Source: Lytechinus pictus
Lineage: Eukaryota; Echinodermata; Echinoidea; Temnopleuroida; Toxopneustidae
Assembly: GCF_037042905.1 (NCBI RefSeq)
Contig: NC_087253.1
Span: 19,433,501-19,497,500 of the forward strand
Direction: 5' to 3'
DNA: 64,000 bases
The position numbers and the translations under genes are program-made. Below the pieces are notes generated by a model. That model saw nothing but the letters and a program-made list of their open reading frames with translations, ran no database searches and was not told where the DNA came from. Of this stretch, positions 21,981-33,710 are shown in pieces; positions within the stretch are counted from its first letter, which is position 1; each line of letters opens with the position of its first letter.

Positions 21981-23720
21981 CATTGGCGTAACAGACGGGG
22001 GGGGGGGGGCAGGGGGGGGGGCAAGCTGCCCCCCTGGCGGATTTCACCGGGAAAATAAAAAAAAGGGAAAAAGAAAAAAAGGGAGGGAGAAAGAAAGGGA
22101 AAGGGGGAGGAAAGGAGAAAAGGAAAAGAGGAAAGGGAAAAAGAAAACGAAGATTTTTTTTTTTTTTTAATGGAAAAGGAAAAAAAGCGGGAAAATGTAC
22201 GAAAGAAGAACATTAGACAAAGAACAAATCATTCCGTAATAGGCTTATGTAATGCAGTAGCTTGATAGGAAATAAATTAAATTATGACAGAATGACAAAC
22301 AATAGCGGGAAACGAAGGTAAAATGGAATTAGTCAAAAGCTAAATTAGAAAACAAACAAAAGGGACAAGAAAAAAAAATAATAACACGACCGGGCTGCCG
22401 AGGATTGAAAATTAAGAGCGGGAAGAAAAATGAACTGCACGCAACATTGTGCTATAAGCTTGCTAAATTTTATGCAAAGCAGTAGGGGCTCTTCATCTAT
22501 AACCATCAAATGGCTCTATAACGCCCCCGTTCAATCACGTTCAATCACTGGCGTACAGGCGCGGGGAGGGGGGGGGGGGGGTCTTGGTTCCACACCCAAG
22601 AGGAAATAAAATAAATTATACAGGAGACAACGTATAATAAAATGAATGGAAACGATGAAATGTGTTATTTGCTGTCAGCATTGCTGAATATAATGGAAAA
22701 ATCTATCACATAATTAGAATTCAATTTCAATAAGTAATTTTCAAGCTCGCTTTGCATGCTGGCGACTTTTAACAAATTCAATTCAATTCACTTTACTCAC
22801 ATCCATTAAAAAGGTACAATATACAATATTATATGAACAATAAAAAACAATACATAAAAATCAATATAATGACAAATAGAAAGAGTAGAACCAACATGCA
22901 GTGGATGTAGGATGTAAATTTTCCCACAATGCTACGTTTTACCACCTCGAATTTGGTTCATTACGCAACTGGGTTGAATAAATGTGTTGTGTAAAAACTA
23001 TATTCTGTATATACTCGCGATTTGATTAAAATAGCGGCAATCTGCGAGGTTTAAGTGGCTTTGATATCAAGAAGTTCCGGGGGGCTCCGCCCCGGCGCCC
23101 CGGACCCCAACCGCACAGCACTGCCATATATGAGTATGGAAGGGTTAAGCCATTGGCCCCCAACAGTTCTACAAACAAGAAACAAAAAAGAAGGAGGAAA
23201 GAAAAGCAAAGGAAAAGTGTAGGATATCATTTTATTTACTGAATATAATTTCAAAAATATCTCAAAGGTAGATTCTCATGAAAAAGGTATTTTTTTCTCG
23301 CTCGCTTCGCTCGCTCGGGACTTATATTAAGCAGCTTTTTAGCACATGTGTCATACTGCGCCCCTCGTTTTTTTTACTCTTCACGCTACAGCCGCAAAGA
23401 ATCCTGTTCACAGTGGCGTTCAGACCACAAAACAGGAATGGAAGAGAGAAAAGTGAAATATATTATTTTCTGGATATCGATCATTTCAAAATCTATCACA
23501 AAAATTGGATTTTTATGTATTAAAAAGGTCAAAATTTTTGCTCGCTCGCTTCGTTTGCTCGCAACTTTTTTTTAAAGATAAATTCTGCCCGATACGCAAT
23601 ATCTGGCCCTCTCAAAATAGTCGCCTCATTACACCATTACGCCTGTTCATACCATGATATGATCGGGAAATTTTTGGCTCTTGCCCCCCCCCCTGGCCAC
23701 CGACCCCTGTTACGCCGCTG
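21981..23720. mobile_element. hAT-like element with 8-bp target duplication
   Basis: The ends CATTGGCGTAACAGACGGGG and CCCCTGTTACGCCGCTG are inverted and flanked by GGTAAACG at 21973-21980 and 23721-23728. An 8-bp duplication with CA..TG-type termini fits the hAT superfamily. The interior holds poly-G tracts and no transposase. An inner start-like sequence (CACTGGCGTACAGG near 22547) suggests a second nested copy. Confidence 0.7.
22776..22880 (-). mobile_element. possible LINE 3' end remnant
   Basis: The phrase AATTCAATTCAATTCACTTTA, read on the minus strand, resembles the GAATT-rich 3' tails of some non-LTR retrotransposons. Low confidence; no ORF is attached. Confidence 0.3.
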
Positions 23721-24083
23721 GGTAAACGTGGTGGAGGGGGGGGGGGGGAGAATCACCGTTGCTGTTCAATTTTTATGAAGATGGAGAGGATAAAAGAAGG
23801 GCGGCGGAGCAAGGTAGAGAAAAGTAGAGCAAAGCCATTTTGAAGTGATTTCTGTTTATGGTAAAATATATATTTAAAGGCTTTATTTTTCGCCAGAGAG
23901 TATAACGAGAAAAAAAATTCAAAGTTGATGTTGTAAAACTCGTTTTGGGGTCAATTACTGATAAAAGGGCATCCTTGGGAGGTGTTGCGAACGTAAATCG
24001 TAAGCTCAAGGTTTTGGACATATCAATAAGAAATGAAAATAAAACATTCAGAGCAGTTTTTGCAATAGTAATGTGTATCTAAC

Positions 24084-24435
24084 CAGGGGCGGAAATCTCT
24101 CCCAAAAGTTAAGGGGGCCAAGGGGCAGGACATTTTGACAAGCAACAAAAAAATGATAATAATAAAATAAAAAATGAAAAAAAAGTTATCACCCCAAATC
24201 TAAGGTCATTTTGACGAAAATAAGTTTGACAAGCAAAAAAAAAAGCTTATCATCCCAAAAGTAAGGTCATCTCGTCCTAAAATACATGTTTTATTTCGAT
24301 TTTGAATGATGTATTTCTTACCATCATAAAAGACCACGAATAGTAGGGGGGACATTTGATATTGTGTCCCCCCCCCCCTACTATTTTGAGTAGGGGGGAC
24401 ACGTCCCCCTGTCCCCCTTGGGATTTCCGCCCATG
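24084..24435. mobile_element. hAT-type MITE with perfect 8-bp target duplication
   Basis: TATCTAAC occurs at 24076-24083 and 24436-24443 and brackets inverted ends CAGGGGCGGAAATC and GATTTCCGCCCATG. The interior has a hairpin built of GTAGGGGGGACA and its complement. The 352-bp length and lack of coding capacity mark it as a hAT-derived MITE. Confidence 0.85.
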
Positions 24436-24924
24436 TATCTAACTGAAGAATTAACACGAGTGCTAAGTGTGAGTTGAAATATACTGACCAAAAAGGGAAT
24501 CTGTTAAGAACTGCGTTTAGTGGCCCATGGATAAGATACATCGAATTATGCGAGTACAAAGCGCGAGCTAAAGAGATATTCCGGCCTGAAAACTGGAGAT
24601 TCTAAGCCTTTTACAACCAGAAACGGTGAGCATCTTACTAAACAATAATGTTACAATAACCCAAAATTTTGGGATTTTCTAATCTAAAATATAAACTTTA
24701 AAAGGGTATTTCATTAAAAAAAGGCACATTTCATTTTGGAAAAAACCCAAGGAAATGTTCCACTTAGGAAAAATAGTATTTTGTTCCTACGGGGATTTTT
24801 GGGGGTGCAAGTGCCCCCTGCCTCCCTGCTCCCCCCCCCCCCGCTTTCACTGCCCCTGTGGGAAGGGGCTGATATATCGTTACCAGGGGCGTTTACGTAT
24901 GCATAATTCTCTCAAATAAAAGGG

Positions 24925-25371
24925 ATGGTCATAGATCATAGGCATGATTACATGAAAGAATTGTATAAAGTAATAATGCAGAAGTTGGAAGGGAGTATTT
25001 TAACCTATACAGGATATCAATGCATTTAGATACTTTTTGGGTGACTCTTTGAACATGAGTGTCCCATTGCATATTATAAACACCTAGAAAATCAACACTA
25101 TTCACCTTTTTAGTTGGAACTTTGTCTATTTCAAGCAATAAATCATTGAGTGAATTAGAAATGCAAGACTGCCTATGGAAAAAGTAATATGATTAGTTTT
25201 ACTAGAATTTATAAACAACCTATTTGATTTGAACCATTTTGTTACTTTATATAATTCAACATTGATATCATTTTGTAAATTAAGATTATAATGTTGGTTG
25301 TATATTAAAAGTGTTATCATCGGCATACATAATGAAGTCAAATTTAATAGAGGAATGTATAAAGGCCTCTA
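24925..25371 (-). pseudogene. degenerate LINE reverse-transcriptase fragment
   Basis: Minus-strand reading gives KFDFIMYADDN (the polymerase YADD motif), then after a frameshift VTKWFKSNRLFINSSKTNHI, then SVDFLGVYNMQWDTHVQRV, the order seen in the RT and thumb of CR1/L2-type elements. It is frameshifted and truncated at both ends. The right edge coincides with the TA-flanked element at 25372, which probably cut it. Confidence 0.75.
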
Positions 25372-25635
25372 TACAGTGCGTCCCAGAAAAAAACGAAACC
25401 GAGATTAAGCGATAATTTATCATAACTTAATCACAAATACAATAGACAAATGACCTACCAATGTAAAGCTTAGAATCTCCTCTTTCATCTGATATTACTT
25501 AGATTATTCCCCATTCACGCATGAGTGAGCAAAAACAATTCGAAGAAAGAATACCAAAAACTCATTTGGCGGGGGTATTTGAATTTCAAAAAGAAAATCA
25601 CATGCCTAAAAAGTTCAATATCTGCTTTTTTATTT
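25372..25635 (+). repeat. left terminal inverted repeat
   Basis: About 255 bp matching the complement of the right repeat with scattered substitutions. Similarity fades after TATCTGCT. Confidence 0.8.
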
Positions 25636-26082
25636 TCATTTTTTTTCATTCATTTCATTTATTGGTTTTTGCAACATTTTTCATAACAAAATTCTGGACA
25701 AGAAAATACATATCTGAAACTTGACATCAAGATAATGAACAATAGTTTTGTATATAAATCATCAAATATATCTTACATAAATGAAAATCATTAAGTGGTA
25801 TTTTCTGTTTCACAATAAAAAATAGGATGGTTGCAAGGGTCGTCACAAAAGCAAAGCTTGAAAACGTAACAACCCTGGAATATAGCCAAAATAATTAATA
25901 TCTATTATTGTCATTTAAACGTGCAGGTGCATGAGGGACTGGGGGGGGGGGGAGATGCTTGGTCCTTAGCATGGAATTTTAGAAAATAACACGTTTTGTT
26001 GTTTGATTTTAATTTATACATGTTCTAGATAAAAGTCAATGTCTAATTAAAATAATGATAACAATTGTAATGATTTTCTTTT

Positions 26083-29000
26083 TTAATGTGTTAGGTATTG
26101 GTTTAATTGCATTTCTTTTATAGTTCGTTTAAAGGAATAAAATGATCTTGTCAGCTTGAGTGAATCTGGCAATGCATTCCAAATATCAGGTCCATGATGT
26201 CTTAGTGTTTTATGTGCAAATAGTGTCCTGGGATTGTTTAAGTGAATATTATTGCATGTTCTTGTTGGATATGAGTGTAAATTGTTATTATATGAAAATA
26301 AATCCGTGAATACCGGAGGAAGCATGTCGTAATTATATCTATACATAAAAAGTGCTATTTGTAAAGTATTAATATCATTTATCTTAAATATTTTCAGACG
26401 ATAAAAAAGAGGGTCTGTATGTGAAAGATATGCCGATTTGGAACACATTCTAACCGCTTTCTTTTGCAATAAAAGTATATGATTAAGCCTTGTTTTGCAG
26501 CTATTCCCCCAAATGAGGTTACAGTAGTGAATATATGGTAAAATCAATGTATTATATATCATAACAAGAGATTTCTCTGGTAAGATTTGTTTTAGTCTAC
26601 ATAGTATTCCAATTCCTTTAGCTACAGAGGAAGACACGTTGCTTATGTGCGGAGTCCATGATAAATGATTGTCTATTGTTATACCAAGAAATTTTACGTA
26701 TTCTTTTTTATCTAAAGGCACATTATCAATTTTTATATCTTGTATAAAATTTTTATTTCTATGAGATGATTGAAAATGCATAATATGAGTTTTACTTATG
26801 TTAAGAGATAACTTATTACATTTAAACCATGATGAAACTTTATTTAATTCTAAATTCATTATATTTATTAATTCTGGTAAGTTCTTGTGAGATAACAAAA
26901 TTTTAGTATCATCGGCGAATAAGATGAAAGAAAGAATGGAAGATGAATTTACTATATCATTAATGTATATTAAAAATAACAAAGGTCCCAGAATAGAACC
27001 CTGCGGGACGCCGCAATTGATAAACGATAAAGGAGACTTAACATCATTGATAAAAACGTATTGTTGCCTATTGGAAAGATAACTCTTAATCCATGACCAA
27101 GCAATGCCCCTTATCCCGTAATTATACAACTTATGAAGTAAAATACCATGGTCAATGGTATCGAAAGCTTTACTTAGGTCCATAAATAAAGCAATTGTGT
27201 GATTTTTTTCTGAAAGTGAGTTTACAACTTTGTCCAGCAATTTGGTTATTGCGAAATCGGTAGAGAATTTTTTTCTAAATCCAAACTGGGCTGGTGTAAT
27301 AATCTTATTAAATGACAAAAAGGAATCCAATCTTTTGTAAACAATTCTTTCTAATATTTTTGATATGCATGGTAAAAGAGAAATAGGCCGATAATTTGTA
27401 ACTTGAGTAGGATCATCTTTTTTATAAATCGGGACTACTTTGGCTATTTTCAATAGCTCAGGAAAGCATCCAGTTGAGAGTGTTAAGTTAAAAATATGTT
27501 CCAATGGAGAAACAATACATGTTACAATTTGCTTTAACAGTTTTGTACTAATACCATCATAGCCTGTTGACTTCATTGATGTTAAAGCTTGTACTATTTT
27601 AATTATTTCATGTCGGTCTGTGGGAGTAAAAAACATTGTATTTTGATTTGGCTGGGAAAGATATTCTTTAAAATTCGTATTGTCACTAACTATCTTGGAA
27701 GCTAAATTGGGACCGATGTTTGTAAAGAAACGGTTGAATGATTGTGCGATTTCAGCCGGTTGAGATATTTTTTCATTGTCTATCTTAAGACTGTCCCTGT
27801 TGCTATGTGGTTTGCTTTTGTTAATCAATTTGTTTATAACTTTCCACGTGGCATTTAAATTTCCTTCTGCATCTTTTAATTCCTTACAATAATAATCTTT
27901 TTTGGATGAGCGGATTACACTGTTAAGAGTATTGCGATATTTTTTTATACTTCTTAAGACTTTGTTCAGACGGTTTAGAAATATACGATTTATAAAGTTT
28001 ATTGCGTTTTTTAATTGAACGTATAATTCCTCGAGTGATCCATAGGTTTCTTTTATCATTTTTGGTTGTTTTCTTTGAACAAGTGGTATATTTTTATTAT
28101 AATAATGAGTTAGTTTGTCAATAAAGTATTTGTAAGCTCTATTAACACCATGCTGAACCATAATTTCATGCCAGTCTTCTCTTTCTAAGTCTTCAATTAA
28201 GGCCGAAATAGTATTCATATTTTCTTTTCTATATTTTCTTTTATTCGGCTTTTTATTATCATTAAGCTTCAGAAGTGGAGAAATAAAAAATATTGGTAAG
28301 TGATCCGTAATATCATAAGTAAAAACACCACTATGATTATTATCATTAAAAGAATTGGAAAATATGTTATCAATTATTGTCGCTGACATTGGAGTTATCC
28401 TAGTAGGTATATTTATACATGGATAAAAGTCATATGAAAATAGTGTATTCAAAAATGTATTTATGATATTCTCACTGGCATCATGATTTCCGATTAAATG
28501 TGACGTGCTTTGTATATGATTTGACAAGTCAATATTGAAATCGCCCATTATGTAGATATGTTTCTTTTCTCGTGAAATTTTATCCAATTCACTATCTAAG
28601 TTTTCAAGAAAGTTGTTAATATTGCTACCTGGGGGTCTGTATAATGTTCCTATGACTACATTTTTTCCAACTTTATTATCTATTTCAATGAATAAACTTT
28701 CTATATCTTCAAAATGAATATCTGTTCTAAGTTTATATTTGATATTTGAATTAATATACATTGCCACCCCTCCTCCTCTTCTTTTCCTCCTATCAATGTG
28801 TATCATGTGATAACTTGGTAAATTATAGATATTTGGAGAATTTGACTTCAACCAGGTTTCCGAAATACCAATGACTGAAAAAGAATAATTGTTTAGAGAA
28901 GTTAAAAAAGTTTCGACAGAGTCAAAGTTTTTGCAGATACTTCTGGAATTAAAATGTAGTAAACTGAAGTTATTATTAACATCAACATTGCCATCGTTAT

Positions 29001-29109
29001 TGTCGTTTAATTCAAAGGCTGATATAAATTCCTGTGAAGTATAATATTTGCAATTTTTTGCATAATTTCGACTATGAATAGTGTCAATTTCATCCAAATG
29101 TGAGGTCAT
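26083..29109 (-). CDS. non-LTR retrotransposon ORF2 (endonuclease + reverse transcriptase)
   Basis: This uninterrupted frame of 1008 codons encodes the enzyme of a CR1/L2/Jockey-type LINE, which nicks target DNA and reverse-transcribes its RNA at the nick. The AP-endonuclease domain (about 48-275) shows SETW (83-86), YRPP (157-160), GDFN (189-192) and TDH (268-270). The reverse transcriptase (about 500-800) shows YRPISLLP (573-580), MDLSKAFD (643-650), GVPQGSILGP (700-709) and catalytic FADD (731-734), followed by NISKTH. The C-terminus has the HSYPTR and LRHHGPDIWN-type motifs of these clades. Every key motif is intact, so the copy may be young. It has no recognisable ORF1 upstream (29110-29775) and may be 5'-truncated. 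It lies inside a TIR element in antisense to the plus strand. Confidence 0.95.
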   Translation of the reverse strand: MTSHLDEIDTIHSRNYAKNCKYYTSQEFISAFELNDNNDGNVDVNNNFSLLHFNSRSICKNFDSVETFLTSLNNYSFSVIGISETWLKSNSPNIYNLPSYHMIHIDRRKRRGGGVAMYINSNIKYKLRTDIHFEDIESLFIEIDNKVGKNVVIGTLYRPPGSNINNFLENLDSELDKISREKKHIYIMGDFNIDLSNHIQSTSHLIGNHDASENIINTFLNTLFSYDFYPCINIPTRITPMSATIIDNIFSNSFNDNNHSGVFTYDITDHLPIFFISPLLKLNDNKKPNKRKYRKENMNTISALIEDLEREDWHEIMVQHGVNRAYKYFIDKLTHYYNKNIPLVQRKQPKMIKETYGSLEELYVQLKNAINFINRIFLNRLNKVLRSIKKYRNTLNSVIRSSKKDYYCKELKDAEGNLNATWKVINKLINKSKPHSNRDSLKIDNEKISQPAEIAQSFNRFFTNIGPNLASKIVSDNTNFKEYLSQPNQNTMFFTPTDRHEIIKIVQALTSMKSTGYDGISTKLLKQIVTCIVSPLEHIFNLTLSTGCFPELLKIAKVVPIYKKDDPTQVTNYRPISLLPCISKILERIVYKRLDSFLSFNKIITPAQFGFRKKFSTDFAITKLLDKVVNSLSEKNHTIALFMDLSKAFDTIDHGILLHKLYNYGIRGIAWSWIKSYLSNRQQYVFINDVKSPLSFINCGVPQGSILGPLLFLIYINDIVNSSSILSFILFADDTKILLSHKNLPELINIMNLELNKVSSWFKCNKLSLNISKTHIMHFQSSHRNKNFIQDIKIDNVPLDKKEYVKFLGITIDNHLSWTPHISNVSSSVAKGIGILCRLKQILPEKSLVMIYNTLILPYIHYCNLIWGNSCKTRLNHILLLQKKAVRMCSKSAYLSHTDPLFYRLKIFKINDINTLQIALFMYRYNYDMLPPVFTDLFSYNNNLHSYPTRTCNNIHLNNPRTLFAHKTLRHHGPDIWNALPDSLKLTRSFYSFKRTIKEMQLNQYLTH

Positions 29110-29775
29110 TTAAATACCATAATATAAGAGAAAGGACCAAGCAGGAAAGTGACAAGGGAAAAAGGGAATGGGGAGTGCAGAGGGGTGCAGGACGAAGGAA
29201 AACATCTTTCGAAAAAAATATGCTAACTTTTCCATTAACATTACGTACGTACAATGTGGTCTCAATTATACATGAACATTTCCTATACATGGGACATAAA
29301 ATATATTTCAACTTAAGTAATTTAGCAGCTATGCATAACTTTTTGTTTTTCATTTGTAACAAAAACTATTCACCTTATTCGAATCTATGGTGACAAATAT
29401 AATAAACTTGATATAACTTTACTAGTTATCAATTCACTTCTATTATAAGCAAATATATAAAATAAGCAGGGTATACCCGTTAATATGGCATAAGAATAAG
29501 ATTGATACCTTAATCACAAAAAAACGGTCAAGAAGTTATGTACCCTCGAAACAATGCTTGTATTTCCATAACTTCATTAAATAAACGTGTTTTCACCGGT
29601 TTCCCACAGAAGCTATCGCATGGTTAACAAAAGACTTAATGCATGGCTGATCGTCAACAAAACTGAGTGTCAAGTGAGTTTGAACGCTAGCCTGTAGAAC
29701 CTCATTGAAATTCAAGCCTTATTTCAAATAACCAGAACTTTGTTATTTTTGACCTTTTTCTGTAATTGAGGTATC
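29110..29775. other. 5' flank of the LINE ORF inside the TIR element
   Basis: No ORF1-like frame is seen. The sequence is either LINE 5'UTR or interior of the TIR element; the junction could not be placed. Confidence 0.4.
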
Positions 29776-30039
29776 GAATTAAAGAGCAGATATTGAACTT
29801 TTTAAAAATGTGGTTTTCTTTTTGAAACCCAGATACAGCCCGCCAAATGACTTTTTGGTATCCCCTCTTCAAATTGTTTTTGCTCACTCATGCGTGAATG
29901 AGAAATAATCTTAGTAATTTCAGATGAAAGAGGAGATTCTAAGCTTTACAATGGTAGGTAATTTGTTTATTGTATTTGTGATTAAGTTATGATAAATCAT
30001 CGATAAATCTCGGTTTCGTTTTTTGTGGGACGCACTGTA
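29775..30039 (-). repeat. right terminal inverted repeat
   Basis: Inverted partner of the left repeat. It ends in CGCACTGTA next to a TA duplication and then a TA microsatellite. Confidence 0.8.
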
Positions 30040-30042
30040 TAT

Positions 30043-30806
<764 letters not shown>

Positions 30807-31863
30807 TGTATTTTGGTTGTTCCGCTGAACTACGTTGCCTCCACTCACCATACATAGACTGAAGGGGATGGGGCCCCGTACCTACAGCCAACGTATAGTG
30901 AACTAGGCCTAGCGTTTTATAGATCGCGATTTAAAACTGTTTTTTAAGCAAAATTGAAAGTTTCATGGTTTCCATTATCAGGGAAATATATATAACTTAA
31001 GTAATTGCATACCTTTGGCCGGATTTATTGAAAAAAATCCTCTGGATGATTGAGAAATCTGTCATCTAAGAGTAAGACATTTTCACCTGACCTGACGGTT
31101 TTTCTTGCAAGTTGCCATCTTGAATGACGTCATTGTCGTTATTAACTTAATGTCTCGAATCGATATATCGCGATTATAACTAGTACTCGTACTAGTATAA
31201 CTAGTATCGTTTATCTTCGGTTTCGTTCGCATATGGAGCAGATCGTATAATATCGAAAGCAATATCGATATCACATTCCTGATTGTTGACGTTCGTTTGT
31301 AAATATTTTATAGTTTGGCTGCCATTTTGACCATTTTTATCGTGTTCAACCCAATTAAACATCGGTAAAGTATATTTTTCATGCCTTTTTCATCTATATC
31401 GTTTAAAGTATTTAAATGTTGGAATATCATCAATTAAAAGTTTGTTGTTTATACATCCTTAGATTGTAAATTCGATGTGTAAAATTACATCAAACTTTGG
31501 ACTGTGAATTGACAAAAGGGAGGGAATTAGAACACATGCGAGCCCACACGTACACCCTACCGTCGGTAAATGGGGATTACAGTAAAATGTCAGAAATTGT
31601 TGAATAAATCCCCAGAAACGACGGTTATTCCTGTCTAGACTATGGCGTGCCAATGCTGTACAGAGCACACACTTTAAAAATTGATTAAAATATCACTTTT
31701 GTCCCCAAAATTACTAATTTCCGTACAGTTGCAATTTATTTTTCATTAGTAACTTGGGAATAATTTTTGTATTCACTAGACTGTCTAGAGCGCTCAAAAA
31801 CTTGGATTTTGGGCATATTTTTGTGTACGCCCTCTATTGGTGGAAAATAATATGGCAAGAAAA
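30807..31863 (+). repeat. segmental duplication, copy 1
   Basis: Shares ordered blocks with 34408-35275: TGTATTTTGGTTGTTCCGCT, then TAAGTTGCCATCTT-type text, then CTACCGTCGGT with ATGGGGATTA, then CTCTATTGGTGGAAA. Between the blocks the copies diverge. This copy has a perfect CRE/ATF-type TGACGTCAT near 31124, absent from copy 2. Either could be a duplicated promoter or 5'UTR region (inference). Confidence 0.65.
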
Positions 31864-32150
31864 GGACTGTAAACCAAGAAAGATTGATGAGTTGAGAACA
31901 GCTTCAGTAGTAGAGCTAATGAGGAGATGCTGGCTTGAGTGATTGAGTCGGCGAGTAGAGATGATGAGTAGTAGAGAGACTCGACGTTTCGAGCAGGTTG
32001 ACTGTCCGTCTTACAGTCCTTTTCAGGACTACTTTCAAGAAAGAATACTCTACTCTCAAATCTCCACTTTCTCGCCTATCCATTTCTTCTCTTCTTCTAT
32101 CCACTGTTTCTATAACACTTCACATGGTGTACCGTAAACCACATCAGCGA
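31863..32150. mobile_element. fold-back element copy, left arm missing
   Basis: The middle segment (AAACCAAGAAAGATTGATGA to TTGACTGTCCGTC) is followed by a roughly 130-bp right arm ending CCGTAAACCACATCAGCGA. In the copy at 37217-37489 the same arm lies inverted on the other side of the same middle segment, so the complete element had two inverted arms. Confidence 0.6.
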
Positions 32151-32398
32151 AAGTTTTATTGCTTCAAAACAAGTTATAGCCTTATAGTTTTACATACCAT
32201 ACCATTGACGGCTTTAAAAATACACTTTTCAACATGACTACTGATGTACCTTGTCGTTGTATTTCTTTTTTTTTAATGATTTTTATCTTGAACATCATGA
32301 CAAAATATATGGTAAATATGCTCTTTAATTAATTTCCTAATCTCATATATTTTCCATATATTTTGGAGAGGACTAGGACACACAATAAAAAAGGGGAA

Positions 32399-33710
32399 AT
32401 CGCTGAAAATAACCAGAGAAAAAAAAATAAGAGAGGGGGAGAGAATGAAAGAAAAAAAAGTAAGAAGAAAGACAGAAAGGACGAAGAAATAAAGGAAGAA
32501 AGAAAAAAAAAGAAATAAAGAAAAAAGAGAGAGAGAGAATGGCTGCGGGGAAGAGAAAGATGGAAAGAAAGAAAGAAAGAAAGAAGGGAAAGGAGGATGA
32601 AAAAAAAAATAAAAAAAAATAAAAAAAAAAGGAGAGGAAGAGAAAGGAAGGAATGAATAAAAGGAAAAAAAAAGAAAGAAAAATGGTTTAACAGAAAGGA
32701 AGGAAACGGGAAAGAAAGAAAATGAGAAAGAAAAGAAGAAAGAAAGGAAAAAAGAAAAGGTATAAGGATAGATGGAAGGAAGGAAAAAAAAGAAAAAAAG
32801 AAAAGATAGATACAACGAAAGACAGAGAGAAATGAAGGAAGGAATGAAGGAAAGAGATGAAGGAAGGCAAAAAGAAAAAATAAGGAAGAAAAGAAAGGAT
32901 GGATGGAAAAAAAAAGATCAAAAGAACAAAAGACCAAAAAAATCAGAAAGAAGAAAAAAAATAGAAAAAAACTGAGGGGAAGAGTAAGGAAGGAAAGAAA
33001 GGAACAAATAAAAAAAGAAAAAGAAAGAAAAAAGGTAAAAAGAAAGAAAGGAGAAAAAGAAAAGGTAAAGGATTGATGGAAGGAAAAGAAAGAAAACGAG
33101 AGAAAGGAAAGAAGGAAGATAGGAAGAAAGAAAAGGTATAAGGATAGATGGAAGGAAGGAAAAAAGATAGAACGATAGACAGAAAGAAATGAAGGAAGGA
33201 ATGAAGGAAAGAGATGAAGGAAGGCAGAAAGAAAAAATAAGGAAGAAAAGAAAGGATGGATGGAAAAAAGAAAGATCAAAAGAACGAAAGACAGAAATAA
33301 AGAAAGAAGGAAAGAAAGGAAGGAAGGAGAAAGAAAGAATGAAAGACAAAAAGAAAGGAAGGAATGAAGGAAAGAAATAAAGAAAGTATGAAAGGGATGA
33401 AGAAAGTAAGGAAGAAAAAAAGACGGAAGAAAAGGTAAAGAATGGATGGACGGAAGGAAGACAGTAAGAAAGAATGAAAGGAAGGGGAAAAAGAAGGAAG
33501 GATTAAAGAAATAGGTAAACAAAGGTTGGATGGAAGAAAGAAAGATGAAAAGATAGAAAGAAAAGAATGGCAAAAAGAAAGACAGCTATAGTAACAGAAA
33601 AAAATGAACAAAAGAAGGAAGGAAATTTAAACAAATAAAGAGATATTCAAAAGAAGGAAAGATAGGCTGAAAGAAAGAAAATAGAGAGGAAGAAAGCTCA
33701 AACTATCCAG
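32399..33710. repeat. 1.3-kb polypurine tract
   Basis: The plus strand is almost entirely A and G (AAAGAAAGGAAGG-type) for over 1.3 kb. A roughly 375-bp tandem duplication is visible: AAAGGTATAAGGATAGATGG starts near 32755 and again near 33133, each followed by matching text to GAAAGGATGGATGG. Long Ser/Phe/Leu-rich frames on the minus strand come from this composition and are not genes. Confidence 0.9.

Larger units (their letters stand above)
25372..30039. mobile_element. Tc1/mariner-like TIR element (4.7 kb) carrying a LINE
   Basis: The ends TACAGTGCGTCCCA and TGGGACGCACTGTA are inverted and flanked by TA (25370-25371 and 30040-30041). The inverted repeats run about 255 bp (25374-25630 and 29780-30037) at high identity, sharing for example CATTCACGCATGAGTGAGC and AAGTTCAATATCTGCT. 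TA duplication and long TIRs suggest a Tc1/mariner-type element. No transposase was found; the interior is mostly the LINE at 26083-29109. A smaller relative with similar ends lies at 62018-62557. Confidence 0.75.

Noticed and set aside
21653..22213. 186-codon minus-strand frame with repeated FGLTNLRN-type text
   Set aside because: Translation of the TTCG..CCGAA array and adjoining purine-rich DNA; the repeats reflect DNA repeats, not a protein family.
32329..33573. 414-codon and other long Ser/Phe/Leu-rich minus-strand frames
   Set aside because: They are the complement of the polypurine tract, where stop codons are rare for compositional reasons; no domain or start context supports a gene.
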